From an uncultured Oscillospiraceae bacterium (lineage in GTDB: Bacteria; Bacillota; Clostridia; Oscillospirales; Ruminococcaceae), in contig CAKSGA010000030.1 in assembly GCA_934454435.1 (NCBI GenBank), positions 1-22,586 on the forward strand: a stretch of DNA of 22,586 nucleotides, read 5' to 3'. The notes below the pieces were generated by a model. It was not told where the DNA came from, did not search any database, and worked only from the letters and a program-made list of their open reading frames with translations. How positions within the stretch are numbered: position 1 is the first letter of the stretch; the number at the start of each line of letters is the position of its first letter. The position numbers and the translations under genes are program-made. Positions 1-7,076 of this stretch are shown here, piece after piece.

Positions 1-425
1 GTATGGTAAAGTCCATCGACCCCGCTACCGGCGAACAGCGCTACGGCTACGATGAAAAGGTAGATTCCGAGGGCAAGGTAACGCTTCAGAACACGAACGT
101 GCTGTTCCTGCTTTCTAAGTTCGAGAAAGAAGTAAAGTTCGGCAACGAGAACGACTTCAAGGGCGACATTTACCAGTACATTTCGTTCCTGAGCGACAGG
201 CTCGCTGAAACGATAAGCTACGAAACCAGCCGGAATGAAACCGCAAAATCCACCGTTGACACGCTTCTGGACGCCCGGGACGAGGTTTCCGGCGTGCAGA
301 TGGACGAAGAGGGTATCAATATGCTGAACTACCAGAAGTGGTACAGCGCTTCCTCACGTATGCTTACGACCCTGGACGATGCGCTGGATAAGCTGATAAA
401 CGGCACCGGCAGAGTGGGACTTTAA
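1..425 (+). CDS. flgK: Flagellar hook-associated protein 1 FlgK, C-terminal part (5' end outside window)
   Basis: This is the C-terminal ~140 residues of the first hook-filament junction protein; the first complete codon is at base 3. What is visible is the family's closing helix: residues Y-E-T-S-R-N-E-T-A-K, then an arginine-rich turn and the pattern D-E-V-S-G-V-Q-M-D-E-E, then a Y-Q-K-W-Y-x-A-S-S-R-M-L-T-T-L-D-D stretch ending a few residues before the stop. This matches the conserved D0 segment of FlgK, where the equivalent sequence is Q-x-A-Y-x-A-A-A-R-V-I-x-T-x-D. The gene is followed after 14 bases by flgL, whose ribosome binding site (AAGGAGG, 424-430) overlaps the flgK stop, so the two are surely co-transcribed. 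FlgK is exported and sits between the hook and FlgL. The N-terminal D0/D1 region cannot be assessed here. Confidence 0.9.
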   Translation, partial: MVKSIDPATGEQRYGYDEKVDSEGKVTLQNTNVLFLLSKFEKEVKFGNENDFKGDIYQYISFLSDRLAETISYETSRNETAKSTVDTLLDARDEVSGVQMDEEGINMLNYQKWYSASSRMLTTLDDALDKLINGTGRVGL

Positions 426-439
426 GGAGGGCAGTCTGA

Positions 440-1987
440 ATGAGAATTACAAATTCAACGCTGCTGCGTAACTATGACAGAAACCTCAAGCGTATTTCCA
501 CACAGAAGTACGCTTCCGAGAACAAGATATATTCCGGCAGGCAGTACACCCGTGCGAGCCAGTCGCCTCTTAAAGCGTCAAAGGCGCTCACGGTCAGAAA
601 GCAGCTCTGGCACACCGAGCAGTATCAGGAAAATCTCAAGGTGGCGGATAAGTTCTACACCGAGGCGGAGACCTCCCTGCTGCAGGTATCTGACCAGCTT
701 GCTTCCGTACGTGAAACGATAATCTACGCCTGCAACTCTACCAAGGATAAGGACATAGACCTTAACATTCTCGCACAGCAGCTTGAAACAAAGGCTAAGG
801 AGATGTGCTCCATCTTCAATACCAACAGTGCAGAGCGTGCGATATTCGGCGGCGAGAGCAACAGTGATGAGCCTTTCACCATCGGCTACGATGAGAATGG
901 CACGGCGACAACGATATTCTATCACGGAGTGCCGGTCAACGCCTACAGCAAGGAAACTGATTTCCCGTATTCCAATGATGTGTACATAGATATCGGCATA
1001 GGAATGGTCATCAGCGATAACCAGGAGGTTGACCCTCAGTCGGTGCTGAAGATATCATTTAACGGCGCAGGAGTTACAGGCTGCGGATTTGAGGGCGGCG
1101 AAAAGGAAAGTACGATTCTCCGTCCGGAAAGGCTGAAGAGCGGCGCAGACCAGGAGAACACAGTCAGAATGACCGCCGGCGGAAAGACCGTCACGGTAAA
1201 GTTCAAGGGCAGCAATACCGATGATATACAGACTGCGATAACCAATGCGTTCAATAATGCAGGGGTGACGGACCCTGATAAGATACCCACGATCGACAAG
1301 GACGGTCATCTAACGATGGCGGACGGCAGCGTGGCGTATGTTTCAGAAACTCCCTCCATCAACCTTGATCAGCTCAAGGACGGTCAGAATTACACTATAG
1401 ACGTCTATGCGAGCGGCACTAAAAAGACCATCGCCTTTACCGCAGGGGCAGACACGGCAACCACCGCCGCAAATATCCAGGCTAAGCTGGACGAGGCGTT
1501 CAAGCGTGAGAAGCACACACCCACCATTGATGATTACGGAAACATAAAGGTCGAGTACCTCAACGCCAAGGGCGAAAAAGTTTCTGAAAACGTGTATCTC
1601 GCCAAGAGCGATACCGGCACGATGCCGGATATAAAGAACGGAGATACCTTCTCCAACAATTATCTTCAGGTAACGCTGGACGCTGCTGCGGCGCTCAGGA
1701 GAGGCGATATCGACTATGCGAACGCATGCATTGACAGGATCGTTAGTTCCTCTGAGAACCTTCTGGTGGAGATAGCAGACCTGGGTAATTCCGAGGAGTA
1801 TATCGAGTTCAATCAGAACCGCTTCGATACCAGGACGCTCAATCTTCAGGAACGCCAGAAGGATCTCGAAGCCACCGACCTCGAGAGCGAGATCACGCTG
1901 ATGAAGACATATGAGGCTATCTATAATGCGTGCCTCCAGATGTCCAGCAGCATAGTTCCGAACAGCATATTCAATTACATAAGCTGA
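440..1987 (+). CDS. flgL: Flagellar hook-associated protein 3 FlgL with enlarged middle domain
   Basis: FlgL is the second hook-filament junction protein and the adaptor on which flagellin polymerises. The N-terminus (M-R-I-T-N-S-T-L-L-R-N-Y) and residues 20-130 form the flagellin-like D0/D1 helices with the typical S-G-R-Q-Y-x-R-A-S-x-S-P motif. Residues 181-212 hold the Y-I-D-I-G-I-G-M and S-x-N-G block common in Bacillota FlgL. The C-terminal helix is at about 405-510. At 515 residues it is much longer than the usual ~300. The extra length lies mostly at about 235-395, where two related segments (about 240-294 and 318-373) look like tandem copies of a flagellin-IN-like fold. The start is clear: AAGGAGG at 424-430, ten bases upstream. 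No signal peptide is present, as expected for a type III exported protein. Confidence 0.93.
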   Translation: MRITNSTLLRNYDRNLKRISTQKYASENKIYSGRQYTRASQSPLKASKALTVRKQLWHTEQYQENLKVADKFYTEAETSLLQVSDQLASVRETIIYACNSTKDKDIDLNILAQQLETKAKEMCSIFNTNSAERAIFGGESNSDEPFTIGYDENGTATTIFYHGVPVNAYSKETDFPYSNDVYIDIGIGMVISDNQEVDPQSVLKISFNGAGVTGCGFEGGEKESTILRPERLKSGADQENTVRMTAGGKTVTVKFKGSNTDDIQTAITNAFNNAGVTDPDKIPTIDKDGHLTMADGSVAYVSETPSINLDQLKDGQNYTIDVYASGTKKTIAFTAGADTATTAANIQAKLDEAFKREKHTPTIDDYGNIKVEYLNAKGEKVSENVYLAKSDTGTMPDIKNGDTFSNNYLQVTLDAAAALRRGDIDYANACIDRIVSSSENLLVEIADLGNSEEYIEFNQNRFDTRTLNLQERQKDLEATDLESEITLMKTYEAIYNACLQMSSSIVPNSIFNYIS

Positions 1988-2103
1988 TCATTCAGCATTT
2001 GGTTTAATTTGGTCAGTGTGCGCTGCCGGGAATTCCGGTGAGGCAAGGAAGCCGGCGCATTGAAGTTATATGGCAGGTTACAGACAACCAGGAGGTGTTG
2101 GAA
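1988..2103 (+). promoter_or_regulatory. flgL-DUF6470 intergenic leader with imperfect hairpin and strong ribosome binding site
   Basis: This 116-base gap is the largest inside the flagellar operon. It holds an imperfect dyad: TGCGC-TG-CCGG near 2018-2030 can pair with CCGG-CGCA near 2052-2060, and a smaller CCGG-GAATT-CCGG hairpin lies within it. AGGAGGT at 2090-2096 precedes the next gene's start. No consensus promoter was recognised. The dyad may be an RNA processing or mRNA-stability site, but nothing here proves a function. Confidence 0.3.
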
Positions 2104-2730
2104 GTGAACAGCAATCTATTACAGATAACCACGATCCCGATCTCCATTGAGATCAAGGTCACTAATGCAAAGTATGAGTACCCCGACGCTACCGAGCGTC
2201 AGCCTAAGGTCAACATCACGAACACCCAGGGCGGTTACGTCATGAAGGCTGATCCGATCAGGGTGAACATTGATACATATCAGGCACGCAAGAGTCTGGG
2301 GTACGGTCACATGAACGATGGCGACATGATGGCTCAGAAGGCGCAGGAAGGCTTCTCGCTGGCATTCCAGGGTACGGCAAGGGTCGCATCTGAGGGCAAT
2401 ATGCTGGCAAGGGGAATGTCCCCTTCGGAGATAGCTATACAGAACGCCAGAGCCGGTGCAACAGTAGAAACGATAATGGAGTTCCTGCCGAAAGAGGGCG
2501 CAGATATCACTTTTGACGGCGGCACTCTCAGCATTGATTACCAGATGGGTGACCAGAACATAGACTGGGAAACCATGAACGAGCTCCCGATGGAGTTCGT
2601 GCCGGGCAATGTCGAGCTTATAGTAAGGGACAGACCCAGGGTCGAGATAGAGTACCTCGGCGGGCCTATCTACTTTCCCAGAAGCGCTGACCCGGAATAC
2701 AAGCCTCCCGTGCTGGACGTCAAGGGCTGA
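2104..2730 (+). CDS. DUF6470 family protein (YviE-like) of the flagellar operon
   Basis: This protein has the features of the DUF6470/YviE family found between flgL and fliW in Bacillus and Clostridium. It begins with an amphipathic L-L-Q-I-T-T-I-P-I-S-I-E-I segment followed by the K-Y-E-Y-P strand. The middle holds I-D-x-Y-x-A-R-K-S-L-G-Y-G and an alanine-rich helical stretch (A-x-x-G-x-x-x-A). The rest is beta-rich and Pro/Glu-rich. Its function is unknown; position alone suggests a role in flagellar filament assembly or its regulation. The frame is open from 2038 (GTG), but GTG at 2104 is preferred because AGGAGGT ends 7 bases before it and the family-like sequence begins there, giving about 208 residues. 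fliW follows after 33 bases. Confidence 0.75.
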   Translation: MNSNLLQITTIPISIEIKVTNAKYEYPDATERQPKVNITNTQGGYVMKADPIRVNIDTYQARKSLGYGHMNDGDMMAQKAQEGFSLAFQGTARVASEGNMLARGMSPSEIAIQNARAGATVETIMEFLPKEGADITFDGGTLSIDYQMGDQNIDWETMNELPMEFVPGNVELIVRDRPRVEIEYLGGPIYFPRSADPEYKPPVLDVKG

Positions 2731-2738
2731 TATTTCTG

Positions 2739-2763
2739 AAAGGAGCGGCGTTCTTCGCCGGAT
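2739..2763 (+). promoter_or_regulatory. fliW ribosome binding site with hairpin spacer
   Basis: AAAGGAG at 2739-2745 is the only good Shine-Dalgarno sequence before fliW, but it lies 18 bases from the ATG at 2764, too far for normal initiation. Directly after it, CGGCG (2746-2750) and CGCCG (2756-2760) form a perfect 5-bp stem with loop TTCTT. If folded, the stem brings the ribosome binding site to an effective distance of about 3-4 bases. A-A-G-G-A here also fits the minimal CsrA core ANGGA. The hairpin is seen directly; a regulatory role is inferred. Confidence 0.45.
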
Positions 2764-3198
2764 ATGCCTATGAAGATAATTACAAGAGATTTCGGTGAGC
2801 AGGAAGTCGATGAGAGCAGGATCATCACGTTTCCCGATGGTATAATCGGCTTTGAGGACAAGAAGCAGTATGCGCTGCTCAGTCCCCTTGGTGATGAGGT
2901 GTTCCCGATGTGGCTCCAGTCGGTGGACGGCAGGGAGCCCTGTTTCGTGGTCTATGACCCGATGGAGATCTACCCCGATTATAAATTTGCCATATCCGAT
3001 GAGGAGCAGGCGGCGCTGAAGATAGACGAGGACTCGCCCTACCGCTGCCTTGCAGTGGCGATCGTGCCGGAGGACTACCGCAAGACCACCATCAACCTGC
3101 GCTGCCCTATCGTTGTAAACACGAAGGAGCGCATCGCAGCCCAGGTCATTCTGACGGAGCATTATGAGTTCATGGCTCCCGTATATGAGGAGGGCTGA
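2764..3198 (+). CDS. fliW: Flagellar assembly factor FliW, antagonist of CsrA
   Basis: FliW is a small cytoplasmic beta-barrel protein which, in Bacillus subtilis and Campylobacter, binds either free flagellin or CsrA. When flagellin is exported, FliW is released to bind CsrA and relieve translational repression. The 144 residues match the family in length and motifs: the I-T-F-P-D-G-I-I-G-F-E block at about 21-31, the alternating F-V-V-Y-D-P strand, and the C-terminal R-C-P-I-V-V-N segment followed by A-A-Q-V-I-L-T-E-H-Y-E-F. The last corresponds to the N-L-x-A-P-I-v-i-N and Q-x-I-L region of other FliW proteins. ATG at 2764 is chosen; an ATG two codons later (2770) is possible. csrA starts 2 bases after the stop, with its ribosome binding site inside the fliW 3' end. 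Confidence 0.95.
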   Translation: MPMKIITRDFGEQEVDESRIITFPDGIIGFEDKKQYALLSPLGDEVFPMWLQSVDGREPCFVVYDPMEIYPDYKFAISDEEQAALKIDEDSPYRCLAVAIVPEDYRKTTINLRCPIVVNTKERIAAQVILTEHYEFMAPVYEEG

Positions 3199-3200
3199 GC

Positions 3201-3434
3201 ATGCTTGTTGTTACCAGAAAGACTGACGAGAGCCTGATCATTTCGGACAACATTGAGATCACGGTTCTTGAGATAGGCAAGGATAAGGTCAAGATAGGCA
3301 TAAACGCACCGAAAGAGGTCAAGGTGATCCGCAGCGAGCTCAAGGACGCCCGCCAGACCAATGAACAGTCGGCGCATGTTTCGGGCAGTGCGATAGCAGA
3401 ACTGCTCAAGCAGCATAAGCAGGAGGATAAATGA
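3201..3434 (+). CDS. csrA: Carbon storage/translational regulator CsrA
   Basis: CsrA is an RNA-binding dimer that represses flagellin translation in Gram-positive bacteria. The sequence opens with M-L-V-V-T-R-K-x-x-E-S-L-I-I and continues with I-E-I-T-V-L-E-I-G-K-D-K-V-K-I-G-I-N-A-P-K-E-V-K-V-I-R-S-E-L, the almost invariant CsrA fold: strand 1 with the RNA-contact residues L/T/R near 2-6, and strand 5 with V-x-V-x-R. It is 77 residues long, including a polar C-terminal tail as in Bacillota forms that contact FliW. The ribosome binding site GAGGAGGG (about 3186-3193) is inside fliW. fliD begins one base after the stop, so fliW, csrA and fliD are tightly coupled. The flagellin gene hag/fliC, often the next gene, is not in this window. 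Confidence 0.97.
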   Translation: MLVVTRKTDESLIISDNIEITVLEIGKDKVKIGINAPKEVKVIRSELKDARQTNEQSAHVSGSAIAELLKQHKQEDK

Positions 3435-3435
3435 A

Positions 3436-5844
3436 ATGTCAGATACAATGAGATTGAGCGGTCTTTCCTCGGGATTTGATACCGAGAGCATGATCAAGCA
3501 GCTGATGTCGTCTTATCAGACCAAGATCGACAAGCAGAATCAGAAGCTCCAGAAGCTCAGCTGGCAGCAGTCTGCATATCAGGATATCACCAAGAAGATC
3601 ACTGAGTTCAAGAACAAGTATTTCGATGTGCTCAAGCGTGATACTTATCTGATGAGCAGTTCCACGTTCAATAAGTTCACCGCTGCTGTGAAGGCGACAA
3701 ATGACGCTGATACTTCCGGACTTACAGTGGCTACAACCAGCGGCTCTGTGGCAGGCTCTTATAAGGTAAAGCTGCTTCAGAGGGCGTCTGCGTCAAAGGC
3801 TGAGGGCAGTAATGTCAATGTTGCTAATTTCCAGCTGGATCTTGACAAGGCTGTTTCCACCGGCGGAAAGGACGTCACCAATGATGACGGCAGCAAGACA
3901 AGACAGTTTGCGCTTGCCCTTGACGTAAAGGTCGGCAGTGTTTCCAAGACCATTAATTTCGAGGTCAATGCTGCTCTTGACGCAGATGGTAATATCGCTG
4001 ATATGGACGCTCTGCGTCAGGATATGACGGACGCACTAAACACAAAGCTCCAGGAGGGCTTTGGTTATTCCGGCAGGACCGGAAGCAGTGCCACAGGTGC
4101 AGTTGACGATAAAGGAAACGAGTGGTTCCTGCAGGCGGAGCTTGGTGCTGATGGCAAATTAGGCTTAAAGGTTGGCGGAAATTCTACAGTTACGATTACT
4201 GAGAACAAGGGTAACTTTGGCATGGCACAGGCAGCTTCCAAGGTCGCAATTTCAACGGGAAGCGTTGTTACCGGTACGAACACCTTTGCGGTAGGCATTG
4301 ATGGAAAAACGACGAATGTCAGCTTCAAGGGCGTTTCCACGACTTACTATGACAGCCGTGACCTTTCCGGTAATGAGAGTATTCTTCAGGAGTTCAATGA
4401 ACTGAAGCTTGCCGCTTACCGCAATGACTACAATCTTGCTGATGATGCAACCGTGACCTGGACTCAGCTTAATAATTATACCTATACCAGCGAGCAGGCT
4501 GCAAAGGACAAGAACGCTTCTGCAATAAAGGAAGCGCTTGGCAAGGCTCTGCCTGACTACACATTCTCACTTGTCGGATCCTATCTTACAGCAAAAAAGG
4601 ACGGCAAAAGCGTTGATTTCTCGCTGACCTCCGTTGACGGCGGTACGCTGGGACTTACAAAGGCGTACGCTTCCAATAAGATCAGTACCGGTACTACGCT
4701 GGATACGCTGGGCTTCAAGCCGGATTCCAACGGAAAATACACACTCACGATAAACGACACTGAAATAAGTGTTGACAGGTATGCTACCGTTTCCACGCTC
4801 ATGAGCGCTGTGAACAAGTCCGGCGCAGGCGTTACGATGACCTACTCTTCCCTGACCAACAGCTTTACGATCGAGTCCAACGAAAATGGCGGTGCCGGCA
4901 GGGTGGATATCCAGTCCGGTGAGCTTGCAAAGGGACTTGGGATTGCTGACGATAATGGCACTACAGGCTATACCCGGGGTCAGAACTCGATTTTTGAGAT
5001 CAACGGTCAGGAGCTCTATCTCAACGATAACACCTACACTCTGGACGGTACGACCTTTACATTCAACGATAACATGCAGGTCGGTGAGACCTATACGGCG
5101 ACCGTTTCCAAGGACGTAAGCACCGTCAAGGATACCATCAAGAAGTTCGTAGAGGATTACAACCAGCTTATTGATGATGTTTACGGGCACATCGGCACGG
5201 CTCCCGCAACGGACAGCAGCGGCAACAAGTACGACCCGCTGACCGATGACGAGCGTGACGAGATGAGCGAGGACGAGATCACCAAGTGGGAGGAGAAGGC
5301 CAAGCAGGGCGTTATCTACAACGATTCCACCGTATCCTCCATCATGAGCCAGATACGCACTGCACTTTATGGCAGTGTAACACTGGATGACGGCTCCAAG
5401 TTCGGCATCTACAGTATGGGCATAAAGACTTCGAGCGAGTGGTCCGAGCACGGAAAGCTGGAGATAGACGAGGAAAAGCTCGACAAAGCGTTCGAGAACA
5501 ATCAGGACGCTGTCATAAAGCTGTTCACAGACAGTGAGAACGGTATCATGTCCAAGGTCAACAAGGTCATGGACAGCGCTGTAAAGAGCTCCGGTAAGGT
5601 TGAGAACAGAGGTACCCTGGTACGCAAGGCAGGTAAGGAGAACAGCTCCGTCACCACCGACAGCACCATTTACAAGGAAATGCAGCGTATCCAGCAGCGC
5701 ATGAGAGACCTCCAGACGAAGTATTCCGACAAGGAAGAGTACTGGTGGAAGGTGTTCACCAATATGGAGTCTGCCCTGTCTGACCTGAACAGCCAGACCA
5801 GCTACATTTCGTCCTATTTTGGCAATTCGGGTAATTATCAGTAA
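3436..5844 (+). CDS. fliD: Flagellar filament capping protein FliD (HAP2), large form
   Basis: FliD forms the cap at the filament tip and catalyses flagellin insertion. Residues 6-60 carry the N-terminal D0 motif (L-S-G-L-S-S-G-F-D-T-E-S-M-I) and a coiled coil. A flagellin-IN motif lies at about 434-477 (Y-T-L-T-I-N-D-T-E-I-S-V-D). The FliD C-terminal domain runs from about 510 to 785 and includes the highly conserved P-L-T-D-D-E-R-D-E-M-S-E-D-E-I and K-W-E-E-K-A-K segment at 601-623. A terminal coiled coil (745-790) precedes the tail Y-I-S-S-Y-F-G. At 802 residues it is longer than the common 450-700; the surplus lies in the variable middle (about 100-430), which would face the outside. AGGAGG at 3421-3426 lies inside the csrA end and fixes the start at 3436. 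Confidence 0.95.
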   Translation: MSDTMRLSGLSSGFDTESMIKQLMSSYQTKIDKQNQKLQKLSWQQSAYQDITKKITEFKNKYFDVLKRDTYLMSSSTFNKFTAAVKATNDADTSGLTVATTSGSVAGSYKVKLLQRASASKAEGSNVNVANFQLDLDKAVSTGGKDVTNDDGSKTRQFALALDVKVGSVSKTINFEVNAALDADGNIADMDALRQDMTDALNTKLQEGFGYSGRTGSSATGAVDDKGNEWFLQAELGADGKLGLKVGGNSTVTITENKGNFGMAQAASKVAISTGSVVTGTNTFAVGIDGKTTNVSFKGVSTTYYDSRDLSGNESILQEFNELKLAAYRNDYNLADDATVTWTQLNNYTYTSEQAAKDKNASAIKEALGKALPDYTFSLVGSYLTAKKDGKSVDFSLTSVDGGTLGLTKAYASNKISTGTTLDTLGFKPDSNGKYTLTINDTEISVDRYATVSTLMSAVNKSGAGVTMTYSSLTNSFTIESNENGGAGRVDIQSGELAKGLGIADDNGTTGYTRGQNSIFEINGQELYLNDNTYTLDGTTFTFNDNMQVGETYTATVSKDVSTVKDTIKKFVEDYNQLIDDVYGHIGTAPATDSSGNKYDPLTDDERDEMSEDEITKWEEKAKQGVIYNDSTVSSIMSQIRTALYGSVTLDDGSKFGIYSMGIKTSSEWSEHGKLEIDEEKLDKAFENNQDAVIKLFTDSENGIMSKVNKVMDSAVKSSGKVENRGTLVRKAGKENSSVTTDSTIYKEMQRIQQRMRDLQTKYSDKEEYWWKVFTNMESALSDLNSQTSYISSYFGNSGNYQ

Positions 5845-5869
5845 ATAAAGGAAACAGAGGGCACAGGAT
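5845..5869 (+). promoter_or_regulatory. fliS leader with two GGA motifs, possible CsrA target
   Basis: The 25 bases between fliD and fliS contain A-A-G-G-A at 5848-5852 and A-C-A-G-G-A-T at 5863-5869, the second touching the fliS ATG. AGAGGG (5856-5861) is the best-spaced Shine-Dalgarno sequence. CsrA typically binds paired ANGGA/ACARGGAUG sites 10-60 bases apart, and csrA lies just upstream. The motifs are short, so this is only a candidate. Confidence 0.2.
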
Positions 5870-6280
5870 ATGTCTAATCCATATTCAGCATATAAAAAGC
5901 AGTCGGTTACAACCATGACTCCGGTGGAGGTCGTTATAAAGCTCTACAGTGAAACGGAGCGTCAGCTCGCAATTGGTGTGAACCATATCCGCACCAAGGA
6001 TATCAAAAAAGCTCATGAGTCGTTGATGAAGGCGCAGGAGCTCCTCGGTGCACTGCGGGGTTCGCTTGACATGGACGTTCCGATATCGAAGAACCTTGAC
6101 CAGCTTTACGACTTCTTCCAGAGGACTGCGGAGAAAGCTAATATAAAGAAGGACGAGGAGAGCGCCGCAGAGGTCGAAAAGATCATACCCATGATCGGCG
6201 AGCTGCGGGACGCATTCACCCAGATAAGCCAGATGACCAAGGAAGAGATTGAGGCGCAGCAGAAGGCACATAAGAAGTAA
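5870..6280 (+). CDS. fliS: Flagellin export chaperone FliS
   Basis: FliS binds the C-terminal helix of flagellin in the cytoplasm, prevents premature polymerisation and delivers flagellin to the export gate. The N-terminus (N-P-Y-S-A-Y-K-K-Q-S-V-T-T-M-T-P-V-E-V-V-I-K-L-Y) matches the family's signature N-x-Y-x-x-x-x-v-x-T-x-s-P-x-x-L-i-x-m-L-Y, followed by a helical bundle with the central L-x-x-A-Q-E-L-L-G-x-L-R-G-S-L-D block at about 53-66. It is 136 residues, normal for FliS apart from a slightly longer charged tail ending A-H-K-K. The gene follows fliD after 25 bases, the usual order. Classical partners are flagellin and, in some bacteria, FliW. Confidence 0.95.
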   Translation: MSNPYSAYKKQSVTTMTPVEVVIKLYSETERQLAIGVNHIRTKDIKKAHESLMKAQELLGALRGSLDMDVPISKNLDQLYDFFQRTAEKANIKKDEESAAEVEKIIPMIGELRDAFTQISQMTKEEIEAQQKAHKK

Positions 6281-6297
6281 GATAAGGGGGTGTTGTT

Positions 6298-6783
6298 ATG
6301 GCAGAGTTACGTGGCTGTGAGGGCGTTGTAACGCTGATGAAGCAGATCTACGGTGTGCTTCAGGAATATGAAAAGCAGACGGACGCCATGAGCAACGCCG
6401 ACCTTGAGGTGCTTCAGCAGGCGCTGTTTGCAAGGAACGAGATGATAGGAAAGCTCGAGGAGCTGAAACAGCAGGTGGAGGGCGTTATCGAGCTGGAATT
6501 TCCTGAGGAGCGCCGACTGCTGAACGACCTTGTCCACGGCAGCTACGTGAATTCGGAACTGGACGAGGAGCACAAGGAGCTTCAGCTTATCCAGCGGAAC
6601 ATAACGGTGATAAAGCAGCGTATCGTTGACAAGGACCGTGTTATCTCCGGGCAGTTCAAGAGCCAGCACATGGACTCCCGCCGGGAGCTTGAGCAGCTCA
6701 AGCAGACCCGTCAGAAGATAGGGTACTACAGCAGTGCCGTAGTCGGCAGGGCAACGGGACAGTCGCTGAACAAGAACCTGTGA
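6298..6783 (+). CDS. FlgN/FliT-type flagellar chaperone, putative
   Basis: A 161-residue, almost entirely helical and charged protein with no signal peptide. Residues 10-60 form one coiled coil (L-M-K-Q-I-Y-G-V-L-Q-E-Y-E-K-Q), then E-E-R-R-L-L-N-D-L-V-H and a second coiled coil at 85-140. The C-terminus (I-G-Y-Y-S-S-A-V-V-G-R-A) resembles the short tail that in FlgN proteins binds FlgK/FlgL. FlgN is the export chaperone for those junction proteins; FliT is a similar helical chaperone for FliD. The position after fliD-fliS favours FliT by synteny, while the length and tail favour FlgN, so the symbol is left open. The ribosome binding site is GGGGGTG near 6286-6292. It is the last gene of the flagellar operon; the terminators at 6997-7076 follow. 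Confidence 0.7.
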   Translation: MAELRGCEGVVTLMKQIYGVLQEYEKQTDAMSNADLEVLQQALFARNEMIGKLEELKQQVEGVIELEFPEERRLLNDLVHGSYVNSELDEEHKELQLIQRNITVIKQRIVDKDRVISGQFKSQHMDSRRELEQLKQTRQKIGYYSSAVVGRATGQSLNKNL

Positions 6784-6811
6784 TCTCAATTTGTGGTAAA
6801 TGACTTTGTGG

Positions 6812-6995
6812 GCTGTCGAAAAGTCGCATTTGCCTGCGAAGCAGGCTTTTGTAATAAGTTTTTTGCCCAGGGTCTCCCTGAGCAAAAAACACTTCTATCC
6901 GCACAACTGTGCGAATTGTCGGCATAGCCGACAATGAGTGCGGGCAGTGCGGATGTTCGGCGAAAAAGCCCCAACGGGGATTTTTCGACGGTCTC
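6812..6995 (+). repeat. Palindromic MITE-like element, copy 1
   Basis: This ~184-bp stretch matches the reverse complement of 13992-14196 almost base for base; in the 114 bases from the GAGACC end I see one substitution. It is built from consecutive hairpins: GCCTGC-GAA-GCAGGC (6832-6846); a T6/A6-ended stem with apex TCT (6859-6889); CGCACA-AC-TGTGCG (6900-6913); ATTGTCGGC-ATA-GCCGACAAT (6915-6935); and CGAAAAA-x-CCCC pairing with GGGG-x-TTTTTCG (6961-6987). Short terminal inverted repeats GTCGAAAA (6815-6822) and TTTTCGAC (6982-6989) bound it, and GTGGGCTG occurs on both sides (6808-6815, 6996-7003). No open reading frame in it looks real. It behaves like a non-autonomous mobile element or structured RNA, placed at the end of the flagellar operon. 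Confidence 0.75.
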
Positions 6996-6996
6996 G

Positions 6997-7030
6997 TGGG
7001 CTGCGAAATTATCGCAGCCCATATTTTATA
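6997..7030 (+). terminator. Rho-independent terminator after the flagellar operon
   Basis: TGGGCTGCGA (6997-7006) and TCGCAGCCCA (7012-7021) form a perfect 10-bp stem with loop AATTA, followed by TATTTTATAT. It lies one base after the GAGACC end of the palindromic repeat, with no gene in between, so it is the first classical terminator for the plus-strand operon. Confidence 0.75.
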
Positions 7031-7031
7031 T

Positions 7032-7076
7032 GAATTTCGGCGTCCTACATAGCAGGACGCCGAAATTCTGTTTTTT
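7032..7076 (+). terminator. Strong terminator hairpin at a convergent gene junction
   Basis: A perfect 15-bp stem (7032-7046 with 7054-7068) with a 7-base loop, followed by TG and T6 (7071-7076). The T-run overlaps the stop codon of the minus-strand gene ending at 7076. It is a good terminator for plus-strand transcription. On the minus strand the hairpin follows the stop directly but only a mixed A/T tract comes after it, so termination there may be weaker. Confidence 0.85.

Noticed and set aside
2119..3162. Long minus-strand open frame (347 codons) opposite DUF6470 and fliW
   Set aside because: It is antisense to two clearly conserved genes, has no ribosome binding site or family resemblance, and arises from the codon bias of the plus-strand genes.
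4567..5916. Minus-strand open frame of 449 codons opposite fliD
   Set aside because: It is a shadow of fliD; its composition is typical of a complementary frame, and it has no start signals and no recognisable domain.
6784..7075. Group II intron, CRISPR array or integron attC sites as an explanation for the hairpin clusters
   Set aside because: There are no regularly spaced direct repeats, no recognisable intron domain V, no attC R-box arrangement and no associated reverse transcriptase, cas or integrase gene in the window.
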